The notes below the pieces were generated by a model. The model worked only from the letters and a program-made list of their open reading frames with translations. It had not been told where the DNA came from and made no database searches. Of a stretch of 64,000 nucleotides of DNA, positions 54,424 through 63,205 are shown one piece after another (positions within the stretch are counted from its first letter, which is position 1; the number at the start of each line of letters is the position of its first letter). The position numbers and the translations under genes were made by a program. Origin of the DNA: Candidatus Latescibacterota bacterium (GTDB lineage: Bacteria; Krumholzibacteriota; Krumholzibacteriia; WVZY01); the NCBI GenBank assembly GCA_011772205.1, contig WVZY01000023.1, positions 1,110-65,109 of the forward strand, given 5' to 3'.

Positions 54424-55803
54424 GTGTCAAAAGAACTCAAGACGCATTACGCCATTGTCGGAGCCGGCATCGCCGGCATCACCGCAGCGGAGGCCATTCG
54501 AGAAGTCGATTCCAAGCGAGAGCTTCTGCTCATAAACGGCGAAAAAGTTGCTCCTTACTGCCGCCCCCTCATTATCGAGCTGCTAAAAGGCGAGAGGGCC
54601 TTCGATGAGGTTCACCTGCGCGGGCAGAACTGGTTCGAGGAGAAAAACATCTCAATTATCACAGGCGATCCTGCTGTGCGGCTCGATGCCGAGCGCAAGC
54701 GGCTCCTTCTCGAATCAGGAAGCACTGTTGAATGGAAGAAGCTCCTCATAGCGGTCGGCTCCAAGCCCGCCATGCCTCGAATCAACGGTATCGAAGATGT
54801 GCCGGCGTTCACGCTTTACCGGCAAGACGACATAGAACACATCAAGCCTCGATGCAAGCCCGGTGCGAAAGCACTGCTCATCGGTATTGGGTTGATAGGC
54901 CTCCAGGCTATGACATCTCTAAGAGAGCTAGAGGTTGACGTCGTTGCCATCGAGCTCAAGCGGAAGGTGCTGCCGCTCATCCTAGACGAAAAGGCGGCAA
55001 AGTACGCCAAACAAAAGCTGGAACAGAACGGGATCGAGATACACCTCGGAACTTCGGTTAAGAAAGTGTGGTCTGTAAACGGTACGGGGCATCCCTATGC
55101 AGCGCTCACGAGCGGCGGGGATGAAATCGCCTTTGATTTCCTCGTTACAACAACGGGCATGAAACCTGATTTCTCGCTCATCAATGGTTCGACAATCGAA
55201 ACGAACCGCGGCATCAAAGTATCACCCGACATGCAAACCAGCGTTTCCGACGTTTTCGCCGCCGGAGATGTCACCCAGTATCCCAACTGGATCGAAGGTC
55301 GGGTGGAGATACACGCCCATTGGGTGAATGCCTACCGCCAGGGCCGGATTGCCGGTCTGCGCATGGCCGGCAAGATCTCAGCCCCATATGATCCGGTCTA
55401 CATCAACTCCCTCAATGTATTTGGCCTGCCGATTATCACGATGGGAGCGAGCCGGATCGACAAGCCAAAAGACGCAGAAGTGTACGTTTCGAACGCACCG
55501 GCGCGCCCCGCATACAGGCGGTTTGTTGTAAAGGGCGGCCGGCTGGTTGCGGCAACATTCCTGAACGACACGAACAGAGCGGGTGTATTCCAGTATCTGA
55601 TGCGCGAAAAAGTGGACATTGGGAACATTGCCGAAGCGCTTTTCGACCAAAAGCTCGAAGGCATGGAGTTTCTGTACAAGTACCATGACGAAGTTATCCA
55701 AGGGAATGTGGACTGGCCCGCATCCATGGACCTCATCGACAAATATAAAAAAGATCACAGCCACACGCGATGGGGGAAAGTGAAGAAGCGCAAGAAGAGT
55801 TGA
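54424..55803 (+). CDS. FAD/NAD-dependent oxidoreductase, AorC-like
   Basis: 459 residues, GTG start. NADH oxidase/rubredoxin reductase fold: YAIVGAGIAGITAAEAIRE for FAD, CRPLIIELLKG, a second Rossmann motif LLIGIGLIGLQAMTSLREL for NAD, and VFAAGDVTQYPNW. The chain lacks a redox-active CxxC. It ends 2 bp before the AOR gene, in the order seen when an NAD-oxidoreductase subunit accompanies a tungsten aldehyde oxidoreductase and a ferredoxin (Aromatoleum AorABC). Likely role: hydride transfer between NAD and the ferredoxin/AOR, letting aldehyde oxidation reduce NAD. This is inference from neighbours. Confidence 0.75.
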   Translation: MSKELKTHYAIVGAGIAGITAAEAIREVDSKRELLLINGEKVAPYCRPLIIELLKGERAFDEVHLRGQNWFEEKNISIITGDPAVRLDAERKRLLLESGSTVEWKKLLIAVGSKPAMPRINGIEDVPAFTLYRQDDIEHIKPRCKPGAKALLIGIGLIGLQAMTSLRELEVDVVAIELKRKVLPLILDEKAAKYAKQKLEQNGIEIHLGTSVKKVWSVNGTGHPYAALTSGGDEIAFDFLVTTTGMKPDFSLINGSTIETNRGIKVSPDMQTSVSDVFAAGDVTQYPNWIEGRVEIHAHWVNAYRQGRIAGLRMAGKISAPYDPVYINSLNVFGLPIITMGASRIDKPKDAEVYVSNAPARPAYRRFVVKGGRLVAATFLNDTNRAGVFQYLMREKVDIGNIAEALFDQKLEGMEFLYKYHDEVIQGNVDWPASMDLIDKYKKDHSHTRWGKVKKRKKS

Positions 55804-55805
55804 GC

Positions 55806-57677
55806 ATGAATGACTCGATTGGAATAATGCGATCCCGCACTGCGCTCGTGGACCTCCCCGAAGGCCGGGTGCAATATGAAGACACTCCACCAGATGTGGT
55901 ACGGAACTACCTCGGCGGTCGAGGGATCAATATGGCCTATCTCCATAAGATGCTCCCTGCGGGGATCGATCCCCTATCTCCCGATAATATCCTTATCATC
56001 GGCACCGGGGCGCTCACCGGGACCGGCTGCCCGAACTCGAGCCGCTTCAACGTGACGGCCAAATCACCCGAATCCAACCTGCTTGGGGACGCCAACTGCG
56101 GTGGATTCTTCGCGCCGAAGCTTCGTTACTCCGGCATCGACCGCCTAATAATTAAAGGCAAAGCAAAGAATCCTGTCTTTGTAAGAGTCGAGAACGGCGA
56201 AGTCACCGTCGAAGATGCAAAAAACTATTGGGGAATGGATGTGAACGAAGTCCAGGCATCCCTCCGAAGGGATATCGGCCCTTCCAGCGAATCCATCTGC
56301 ATAGGCCCGGCGGGTGAAAATCTCGTCCGGTTTGCCTGCATTATGACCGGAGTGAAAAACGCAGCCGGGCGCGGAGGTATGGGTGCCGTGATGGGAAGCA
56401 AAAACATCAAGGCCATCGCGGCGGCGGGCGGAAGCGGATTCGAGATTGCGGATCCGGACGGGCTGCTCGAACTCAACGCGCAGCTCAAGGACTACCTCAC
56501 CGACTCGATGATTGTCAAAGTCCTCGGCCGGGTGGGTACGCCGCTTCTCTATGAAGTCAGCAACCACCTGGGCACGATTCGCACGCGAAACAGCCAGGAC
56601 AGCGCTTTCGAAGACACGCTGAACGCCGAGGTGATCCACAAGCACGTCGCCAAGATGATCGCCTGCCATTCGTGCGTAGTGCACTGCCGGCATCGAAATA
56701 TCTACGACGGCGAGGGCCCGGAATATACAACGATTGGTTTATTGGGAGCGAACCTCGGGATTGCCGACACGGCTAACGTGATAAGGCTCAACAATCTCGT
56801 CAACCGCCTGGGGCTCGATTGCGCTTCCACGGGCGGGATCCTGTCGTGGGCAATCGAGCTGTATCAAAGAGGGATCATCGACGACTCCATAACAGGGGGG
56901 CCAATCCAATACGACGATTACGATCTCGCGGTGAGATTGATAGAAGCAACGGCCCGAAGGGAGGGTTTTGGCGACATCCTGGCGGATAGCTCCCAAGCGG
57001 CCGAGAAACTCAACGATCCCGAACGAAAATACATCACGGCAATAAAAGGTCTGCCGCAATCCGATCCGCATGACTGCCGCTATATCAAAGCTTTTGCGCT
57101 CGGGATCGCCACCGCCTCACGCGGCGCCGATCACCTCCGAAGCCGCCCGACGCTCGAAGTTTTCGACCTGCCCCAGGAACTTCTCCTGGAAATATACGGA
57201 GCCGACGTGAATCGTGATCCAACTTCGTACCTCACCAAAGAAATCGTGGTTGCAACCCACGAGAACATCTATGCCATCACGGATTCCGTAGGTATCTGCA
57301 AATTCATCTGCCACGGATTCAATAGCCCCAAGCTTCTCAAGTACGAACACTTCTCGCGGCTTTTGGAAAAAGCGTTCGGCGCGACATTCAGTGTGGAGGA
57401 TCTAAAAGATACCGGCCGGAGAATCGTGGATCTGGAAAGGGCGATCATCAACCGAGAAGGTGTCCGGCGTCCCGACGATACACTTCCCAACCGCTACTTC
57501 GAGGATCCGTTGCCCCACGGCGTAGCGAAAGGTCACCGCATCGAGAAAGACAAGTTTCTCGAAATGCTCGATAAATATTATCAACTAAGACACTGGGACG
57601 AAGAAGGCGTGGTGCCCAAAGAAAGAATCGCCGAACTCGTCGCCCCATGGGATGGACAAGGGGGAGGTGTACAATAA
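55806..57677 (+). CDS. aor: Tungsten-dependent aldehyde:ferredoxin oxidoreductase
   Basis: 623 residues from ATG 55806. AOR family: GGRGINMAYLHKML near residue 40, TGTGCPNSSRFNVTAKSP, NCGGFFAPKLRYSGIDRLI, and NAAGRGGMGAVMGSKNIKAI for W-pterin binding. [4Fe-4S] ligands C287, C290, C294 (ACHSCVVHC) and a distal Cys (GICKFIC, about 498 or 502) fit AOR. It oxidises aldehydes to acids (or the reverse) at a W-bis-pterin site. Families within AOR (BamB, FOR, GAPOR) cannot be excluded by sight; the neighbours favour AorB. Confidence 0.87.
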   Translation: MNDSIGIMRSRTALVDLPEGRVQYEDTPPDVVRNYLGGRGINMAYLHKMLPAGIDPLSPDNILIIGTGALTGTGCPNSSRFNVTAKSPESNLLGDANCGGFFAPKLRYSGIDRLIIKGKAKNPVFVRVENGEVTVEDAKNYWGMDVNEVQASLRRDIGPSSESICIGPAGENLVRFACIMTGVKNAAGRGGMGAVMGSKNIKAIAAAGGSGFEIADPDGLLELNAQLKDYLTDSMIVKVLGRVGTPLLYEVSNHLGTIRTRNSQDSAFEDTLNAEVIHKHVAKMIACHSCVVHCRHRNIYDGEGPEYTTIGLLGANLGIADTANVIRLNNLVNRLGLDCASTGGILSWAIELYQRGIIDDSITGGPIQYDDYDLAVRLIEATARREGFGDILADSSQAAEKLNDPERKYITAIKGLPQSDPHDCRYIKAFALGIATASRGADHLRSRPTLEVFDLPQELLLEIYGADVNRDPTSYLTKEIVVATHENIYAITDSVGICKFICHGFNSPKLLKYEHFSRLLEKAFGATFSVEDLKDTGRRIVDLERAIINREGVRRPDDTLPNRYFEDPLPHGVAKGHRIEKDKFLEMLDKYYQLRHWDEEGVVPKERIAELVAPWDGQGGGVQ

Positions 57678-58111
57678 GGCGCATCTATACGAATCACCTG
57701 CTCTGTTCCGGATGTCGTGCCTGCAGCGTTGCCTGCACCGTCGCTCACTTTGGTGTGGCCGACGACTCGCGCGGTGCCATACAGATACTCAGAGATCCTC
57801 TCGAAGGATACGAGTTTCAAGCGGTTTGCAGGCTGTGCGAAGATCCGGAGTGCGTCGCCGCATGCATGGCCGTTGCATTGTCCATCGAACCCGACACGGG
57901 ACGCGTTGTGTTCGATAGAGACCGCTGCGTGGGCTGTGCGATGTGCGTCATGGTCTGCCCACATCACGCCGTTGTGCCAGACTGGAGAGCGGGTAAAGCG
58001 ATTATCTGCGATCAGTGCGAGGGTCGCGATATGCCCGCTTGCGTAGTTGCATGTGCTACAGGTGCAGTCGAATTTGTCGAAGTGGAGGAGGCGGCCAAGC
58101 TCGAGAAATGA
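57647..58111 (+). CDS. Ferredoxin subunit, AorA-like (four 4Fe-4S sets)
   Basis: 154 residues if started at ATG 57647. Cys sets: CSGCRACSVACT, CRLCEDPECVAACM, CVGCAMCVMVCPHH, CDQCEGRDMPACVVACA, the DmsB-like arrangement used by small AOR partner subunits. The 3' end of the AOR gene overlaps. A strong GGGGGAGG (57661-57668) is placed not for the ATG but for an ATA at 57674, which overlaps the AOR stop as ATAA; the true start may be that ATA, giving 145 residues. It passes electrons from AOR to the NAD subunit. Confidence 0.82.
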   Translation: MGWTRGRCTIRRIYTNHLLCSGCRACSVACTVAHFGVADDSRGAIQILRDPLEGYEFQAVCRLCEDPECVAACMAVALSIEPDTGRVVFDRDRCVGCAMCVMVCPHHAVVPDWRAGKAIICDQCEGRDMPACVVACATGAVEFVEVEEAAKLEK

Positions 58112-58190
58112 AGTTATTCGGTCGAGTTTCTCTGCAGGAAAGAGCCCGGCTTCATTATTAGCTTCGGAAATCAACATGGGAGAGGTCAAG

Positions 58191-59177
58191 ATGTCGGGAG
58201 ATAAAATTACGGTGGGCACCATCGGCCTGGGGCCGGTAGGTGCGGTGGTGGGGGCATGCCTTGCCAAAGCAGGGGCCGAGATCGTCGCAACAGATCTTCC
58301 ACATCGCATTTCTCAGCTGGAGAAAAGCGGTATCCAGGTCTACTGGGATAACGAGTTGCTCCAGTACGCCGTGCGTACGGCGGACTCGATCCGAGCAATG
58401 GCCGATGCACGCCCGTACTGCATGATCATCGCCACCAAGGCGTCGATCCTCAAGCAAATAATGCCGGAGGTAGCCGAAGCAGCGGGTGACCATTGCCTCG
58501 TGATCAGTACTCAAAACGGTATCGGCACCGAAGATGAGATTGCCCGCTATGTTCCCCCTGAAAACGTTTGCCGGATGGTTGTGAACTTCGCCGGCGGCAT
58601 CGATGCCCAGGGCGTTGTCCGCGTGGGCTGGTTCAATCCCCCGAATTGTTTCGGTCTTATCGAGGAACGGGAAGAACCGAGGTTGACCACAATCATAGAC
58701 ATGCTCAACTCCGCCGGACTCACATCCGAACTGGTTAGCCCGTTCACCATCAAGAAGAAGGCCTTCCTCAAAACGGTTCTCAACGCCTCTTTATTGCCGC
58801 TTTGTGCGGTGATGGAACTCACCATGAAGCAGGCAATGCAGGGGAAAGCCACCCGGCCGCTTGTCGAAAAGCTCGTCAGAGAGGGGCTCTCCGTAGCCGA
58901 GCGCTTGGAGTATGATTATGGAGAAGACATCTTCGAACAATGCATGGGCTATCTCGACAAAGGTGGAGATCATCATCCCTCAATGACGGTGGATCTCCAG
59001 TGCAAGCTTCCCACCGAGATCGATTTCATCAACGGCAAGATCCTGGAGATTGGACACTCGTTTGGTGATCTCGATCTCGAAACTCATCGCTTCTTCGTTT
59101 CGTTGCTGATGACGGCGGAGGTCAAGAACGGTACCCGGGAGCCCGATGATTTTCCGGAGTACCTGTTAAATCCTTGA
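58191..59177 (+). CDS. Ketopantoate reductase-like dehydrogenase (PanE/ApbA family)
   Basis: 328 residues from ATG 58191, with GGGAGAGG 6 nt upstream; an ATG five codons earlier is possible. Rossmann start TVGTIGLGPVGAVVGACLA and QNGIGTEDEIARYVP (the QNG motif of the family), then the helical ApbA_C domain with KTVLNASLLPLCAVM and ETHRFF. Family members reduce 2-oxoacids such as ketopantoate with NADPH; many paralogues have unknown substrates. Embedded in an acyl-CoA locus, it may act on an unrelated hydroxyacid (inference). Confidence 0.78.
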   Translation: MSGDKITVGTIGLGPVGAVVGACLAKAGAEIVATDLPHRISQLEKSGIQVYWDNELLQYAVRTADSIRAMADARPYCMIIATKASILKQIMPEVAEAAGDHCLVISTQNGIGTEDEIARYVPPENVCRMVVNFAGGIDAQGVVRVGWFNPPNCFGLIEEREEPRLTTIIDMLNSAGLTSELVSPFTIKKKAFLKTVLNASLLPLCAVMELTMKQAMQGKATRPLVEKLVREGLSVAERLEYDYGEDIFEQCMGYLDKGGDHHPSMTVDLQCKLPTEIDFINGKILEIGHSFGDLDLETHRFFVSLLMTAEVKNGTREPDDFPEYLLNP

Positions 59178-59291
59178 AAAAGTGTTGGACTGCCGTGTTT
59201 CGGCACTGCCGAAAAACAGCAGGATTCAACCGGTAACCAACGATGATATGGTCAAATAAACCCTAGGTGATTCAGGGAGGAGGTTTGAGTA

Positions 59292-60335
59292 ATGTCGAAT
59301 CCTGAATTCATGCAGTATCCCAAACCAACGCGGAAAGCCCCAACACTGTTCGAACCAAAGGATCCCTCGGAGTTCGATTTCAAGTACATCAAGTACGACA
59401 AGAAAGACGGCATCGCCAGGGTCACGATCAACCGCCCGCAGGTCTACAACTCGTACAACCTCGATACACTTCAGGAAATGACCGAGGCATTCGACGACGT
59501 GACCGTTGACGACCGGATCGGCGTGGTGGTTCTTCGAGGCGAGGGAGACATGGCGTTCTGCACCGGCGGAGACGTGAAGGAATATGCAGAGAGCATCGTC
59601 AAGGGAAAATCCCAGGACATGTGGGGATGGATGAACTATTTCGTCCGCGCGCACGATGCTCTTCGTAACTGCGGTAAGACAACGATCGCCGCGTTGAACG
59701 GCATTGTTGTCGGAGGAGGCAACGAGTGGAACTTGAGCTGTGACGTTGCCATCATGGCCGATACGGAGTTTATCGAGAAAAAAGGTAGAAAAATTCCCAC
59801 GCGGTACATCAAGCAGGTCGGAGCAACAGTGGGCAGTATCGCTGCTGGCGGCGCCACCCAATATCTCCCACTGGTTGTGGGGCTCCGTCGCGCCAAGGAG
59901 ATTCTCCTTTTCAATCGCCCGATACCGCCCCAGCAGTGCAAGGAGTGGGGCCTCGTAAACGAAGTGGTGCCTTACAACGAATTCGACGACGTCGTGGACA
60001 AATGGGCGCATGACGCGTTGAACCAGTTCCCCGGCTCCATCCGTTCCACTCGCGAGCAATTGAACTTCTTGGGCAATTTCGTTTGGGGATCGACAATGGG
60101 ATTTGCCAAAGACTCGCTTACGCGGAACATGGGCGGTATCGAATCTTACTTCGGGATGGTCGGCTTCACATCCAAGCGTCCGGTCGACTACGACTCCATT
60201 CGCCGGGCGATGGCAGAGGGCGCCGATGCGGAGAGCCTATTCGGGCCCTACACTAACACGTGCCCTTCCTGCGGCAAAGAAGGTCTCCCGCTCGAGTTCG
60301 AATACTGCGGCTTCTGCGCCAGCAAGTTGAAGTAG
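59292..60335 (+). CDS. BamA-like crotonase with C-terminal zinc ribbon
   Basis: 347 residues; GGGAGGAGG lies upstream. Crotonase superfamily: RPQVYNSYNLDTLQEM, GDMAFCTGGDVKEYA (oxyanion hole), LNGIVVGGGNEWNLSCDVA, and AAGGATQYLPLVVGLRRAKE. These last two motifs are close to those of 6-oxocyclohex-1-ene-1-carbonyl-CoA hydrolase (BamA/Oah), the ring-opening hydrolase of anaerobic benzoyl-CoA degradation; I judge by memory of that family. The C-terminus adds a CPSCGKEG..CGFC zinc ribbon (about residues 325-347) not typical of BamA. No benzoyl-CoA reductase or BamR/BamQ assignment is certain here. Confidence 0.75.
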   Translation: MSNPEFMQYPKPTRKAPTLFEPKDPSEFDFKYIKYDKKDGIARVTINRPQVYNSYNLDTLQEMTEAFDDVTVDDRIGVVVLRGEGDMAFCTGGDVKEYAESIVKGKSQDMWGWMNYFVRAHDALRNCGKTTIAALNGIVVGGGNEWNLSCDVAIMADTEFIEKKGRKIPTRYIKQVGATVGSIAAGGATQYLPLVVGLRRAKEILLFNRPIPPQQCKEWGLVNEVVPYNEFDDVVDKWAHDALNQFPGSIRSTREQLNFLGNFVWGSTMGFAKDSLTRNMGGIESYFGMVGFTSKRPVDYDSIRRAMAEGADAESLFGPYTNTCPSCGKEGLPLEFEYCGFCASKLK

Positions 60336-60366
60336 AAGCGAAGTCGATGAGAAGGAGGAGAGGCAA

Positions 60367-61413
60367 GTGATACCTGACAAAATGAAAGCCGCGGTCCTAC
60401 ATGGACCGAAGGAGCTCAAGATCGAAGAGGTCGATGTGCCCGAGCCGGGCCCGGGCGAGGTGCTGGTCCAGGTGGCTGCCAACGGCGTCTGCCATACCGA
60501 TGTGACATATTATGAGGCAAAAATTCCGGAGAAGATGCGGATGTATCCGTTGATTCTCGGACACGAAGCCGCCGGCAAAATAGTCGCGATCAATGAACGC
60601 GCCGAAGGTCTCGAGGAGGGGGATAGCGTACTGCTGCCACCTGTCTACGGCTGCGGTGACTGCGATTATTGTCACGCGGGCCTGGACAATCTCTGCCGGA
60701 AGTCGGTTTTTCTAGGCGCTTCGCGACACGGTACCTATGCACAGTACGTCACGCTACCGGCCAAGTTCGCCTTCAAAATGAAACCGTCGGTCAACCTGGA
60801 ACGTGCCTGCATCGCGGCGGACTCCGTTTCCACCGTCTACTATGCGTTGAAAGAACGAGTAGAGATTCGAAAAGGTGATTCCGTTGCCGTTTTCGGCTGC
60901 GGCGGGTTGGGGCTGGCTGCTCTGAATGTCGCCCGTGAGCTCGGGGCGGCAAAACTCTACGCCATTGACATCCGCGATGACAGTCTCGAAGCAGCAAAGA
61001 AGCTCGGCGCAGAAGCAATCAACAGCAAAGGCAAGGAAAAGCTCTATAAGGAGCTCAAGTCGATGTCCGGCGATGGCATCCGCATCGCGATGGACTGCGT
61101 CGGATACGAAGCCACCGTCACCGAAGCATTCAACACGGTCTGCAAGGGCGGAGAAGTGGGCGTGATCGGCTTTACACTGGACAAGGTGACGCTTCCCGCT
61201 GGTAATTTCATGGGCCTTCAGAAACGCATCGGCGGCTCCTGGGCCTGTCCGACCCGTCTCTTTCCCGAAATCGTGAAGCTTCTGGAGAGCGGTGGGATTG
61301 ATTTCAACGTTTTGGTGAGCAAATTCTACGATCTGGAGCAGGTCGAGCAAGCGTTCACGGATCTCGAAGAGGGAAAGATCGTGGGGCGTGCGGTAGTACG
61401 TATTCCTCACTGA
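60367..61413 (+). CDS. Zinc-dependent alcohol dehydrogenase
   Basis: 348 residues, GTG start with GGAGGAG about 7 nt upstream. Medium-chain Zn alcohol dehydrogenase: GVCHTDVTYYE (catalytic Zn Cys), LGHEAAGKIVAIN, structural Zn CGDCDYCHAGLDNLC, and nucleotide motif GCGGLGLAALNVA followed by YAIDIRDD (an Asp that favours NAD). 31 bp after the BamA-like gene. It could act like a 6-hydroxycyclohexenecarbonyl-CoA dehydrogenase or simply make an aldehyde for the AOR; not decidable by sight. Confidence 0.85.
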   Translation: MIPDKMKAAVLHGPKELKIEEVDVPEPGPGEVLVQVAANGVCHTDVTYYEAKIPEKMRMYPLILGHEAAGKIVAINERAEGLEEGDSVLLPPVYGCGDCDYCHAGLDNLCRKSVFLGASRHGTYAQYVTLPAKFAFKMKPSVNLERACIAADSVSTVYYALKERVEIRKGDSVAVFGCGGLGLAALNVARELGAAKLYAIDIRDDSLEAAKKLGAEAINSKGKEKLYKELKSMSGDGIRIAMDCVGYEATVTEAFNTVCKGGEVGVIGFTLDKVTLPAGNFMGLQKRIGGSWACPTRLFPEIVKLLESGGIDFNVLVSKFYDLEQVEQAFTDLEEGKIVGRAVVRIPH

Positions 61414-61476
61414 ATTCGTTTTCCGCACTGGGATAGATAGCCGCTTTCTCAGTGCGGTTAAAAGGAGACACCCATC

Positions 61477-62220
61477 ATGAATCTGGAAAACAAAAACGCG
61501 ATCGTCACCGGAGGAAGTATCGGGATCGGCTGCGCAATCGTACCGGCTTTGGCCAGGGCAGGGGCAAACGTGGCTCTAAACTATCGCCGGCACGCCGATG
61601 AAGCCAACGCCGTCGTTGCCGATATCGAGAAAATGGGCCGCAGAGGTTTGGCCGTTAAAGCTGATGTGTCTTCCTTCGAAGATGCGCAGGCGATGGTAAA
61701 GACGGTGGCCGATGAGTTTGGCTCGATCGACATTCTCGTGTGCAACGCCGGTATCAACCGCGACGGTGTCATCTGGAAAATGACCGAACAGCAGTGGGAT
61801 GAAGTTCTCGATATCAACCTCAAGGGTTACTTCAATTACATCCGCGCCGTTGCGCCATATTTCCGCGAGCAAAAGAGCGGGCGCATCATCAACATTACAT
61901 CGATCAACGCCATGAGAGGCAAGTTCGGGCAGTCGAACTACGCTGCGTCCAAGGCGGGTATCATTGGTTTGACAAAGACGGTGGCCCGCGAACTTGGCTC
62001 CTCCAATGTGACGGTCAATGCAGTTGCCCCTGGAATGATCATGACGGATATGGCCAGAACGCTCGATCAGAAATGGATCGATGCGGCGACGGCGGAGACG
62101 GTGTTGGGCAAGCTGGGGGATCCGGAAGATGTGGCGCACCTGGTGGTCTTTCTGGCTTCCGATCTGGCAGGGCACATCACCGGTCAGGTCATCTCTGTCG
62201 ACGGCGGGCAGTATATCTAG
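61477..62220 (+). CDS. Short-chain dehydrogenase, FabG-like
   Basis: 247 residues. SDR motifs: TGGSIGIGCAI (TGxxxGxG), NAG at CNAGINRDG, catalytic Ser-Tyr-Lys in ITSINAMRG, YAASKAGIIG, and SVDGGQYI at the end. Similar to 3-oxoacyl-ACP or 3-hydroxyacyl-CoA dehydrogenases (FabG/PhaB type). In this locus it likely works on a CoA ester. AAGGAG precedes ATG 61477. Confidence 0.87.
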   Translation: MNLENKNAIVTGGSIGIGCAIVPALARAGANVALNYRRHADEANAVVADIEKMGRRGLAVKADVSSFEDAQAMVKTVADEFGSIDILVCNAGINRDGVIWKMTEQQWDEVLDINLKGYFNYIRAVAPYFREQKSGRIINITSINAMRGKFGQSNYAASKAGIIGLTKTVARELGSSNVTVNAVAPGMIMTDMARTLDQKWIDAATAETVLGKLGDPEDVAHLVVFLASDLAGHITGQVISVDGGQYI

Positions 62221-62257
62221 ATATCCAGCATTGATGTGTCCGCGATGCGGGAGTCCA

Positions 62258-62340
62258 AATCGCCCTGAGATGATTTCCGCAGCGCACTACAATCCATGCA
62301 ATGCCGGCTCTCGGCGGCATAGCATTCAGGAGCATCATCT
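62258..62340. repeat. Structured intergenic repeat, copy 3 (divergent)
   Basis: ATCGCCCTGAGATGATTTCC onward aligns with copies 1 and 2 over the core GATTTCCGCAGCGC[GA]CTA, then differs. Its own hairpin ATGCAATGCCG..CGGCATAGCAT and outer GATGAT..ATCATC arms keep a folded form. It lies between the SDR and crotonase genes, in the 5' leader of the latter. Confidence 0.55.
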
Positions 62341-62358
62341 TTAAATAAGGAGATCATT

Positions 62359-63195
62359 ATGACCGAAGACTTGGTACTGCTCGAAAAAGCAAAAGAGAAC
62401 GAGCACATCGCCATTCTCACGTGGAACCGGCCCGATGCGGGGAATGCGCTCAACACGCCTATGCTCGAAGCTATGTCAGCGAAGTTAGATCAGGTTGAGA
62501 AGGACACATCCATACGCGTCATGATCATGATCTCCGCCGGCAAGCACGCGAGCTTCGGTGCCGACCTCAACGAGCTGGTGGTAAAAACAGACGAAGGTTA
62601 CTCGAATATGTCAAAAGAGGACGCGAAAAAGCACATCGACGACGGCCGCATCGTGGCAAAGAAGCTCTTTGGGCTGCGTGTTCCCACGGTCGGCCTCATT
62701 CACGGCTTTTGCCTCGGCGGCGGCGCGGAGCTATACACGTTGTGCGATGTCTTATTCGGCGCTTCCGGCGGAAAAGATGAAGGCGGGATGATGTACGGTT
62801 TTCCCGAGCCAACGATCGGTGTGATGGCGGGATGGATGGGTCCGGAAATATTGATGACGCGAATTGGTGCCGGGCACGCGAAAGACCTGCTGCTCACCGG
62901 CCGGATGATCGGCAGCAGTGACGCATTGTTGATGGGAATCGTCCAGGCGCTGTATCCAAAAGACGACCTCATGATCCGCGCAATCGAGTGGGCAAGTATG
63001 ATTGCGGCGAACGCGCCATTTGCCGTCGAGTCCACACGCCGGACGTTGAACCGCGTTCTGTTCCCCGAATTTTCTAAGATCCTCGAATCCACCGGTGATG
63101 AAACGGTGGACAACCTGATGACAGCTGATTTCGTCAAAGGTGCGAATAAAATTCTCACTCGATCGAAAGAACAACCCGATTACGAGAGGCGGTGA
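62359..63195 (+). CDS. Enoyl-CoA hydratase/isomerase family protein
   Basis: 278 residues. Crotonase core: AILTWNRPDAGNALNTPM, ASFGADLNELV (oxyanion hole), GFCLGGGAELYTLCDV with Glu at the usual position, FPEPTIGVMAGWMG with a second Glu. It should hydrate enoyl-CoA or an alternative; length slightly above the 260 of typical hydratases. AAGGAG before ATG 62359. It is 10 bp before the thiolase gene, so the two are co-transcribed. Confidence 0.85.
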   Translation: MTEDLVLLEKAKENEHIAILTWNRPDAGNALNTPMLEAMSAKLDQVEKDTSIRVMIMISAGKHASFGADLNELVVKTDEGYSNMSKEDAKKHIDDGRIVAKKLFGLRVPTVGLIHGFCLGGGAELYTLCDVLFGASGGKDEGGMMYGFPEPTIGVMAGWMGPEILMTRIGAGHAKDLLLTGRMIGSSDALLMGIVQALYPKDDLMIRAIEWASMIAANAPFAVESTRRTLNRVLFPEFSKILESTGDETVDNLMTADFVKGANKILTRSKEQPDYERR

Positions 63196-63205
63196 AAAAA
63201 GAAGC

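Noticed and set aside
55806-58111. AOR and ferredoxin as BamBC, the class II benzoyl-CoA reductase core
   Set aside because: The FAD/NAD subunit directly upstream and the absence of BamD-F favour the AorABC arrangement. The NuoEF-like genes at 33-38 kb are in a separate operon with GltB-like proteins. Not fully excluded.
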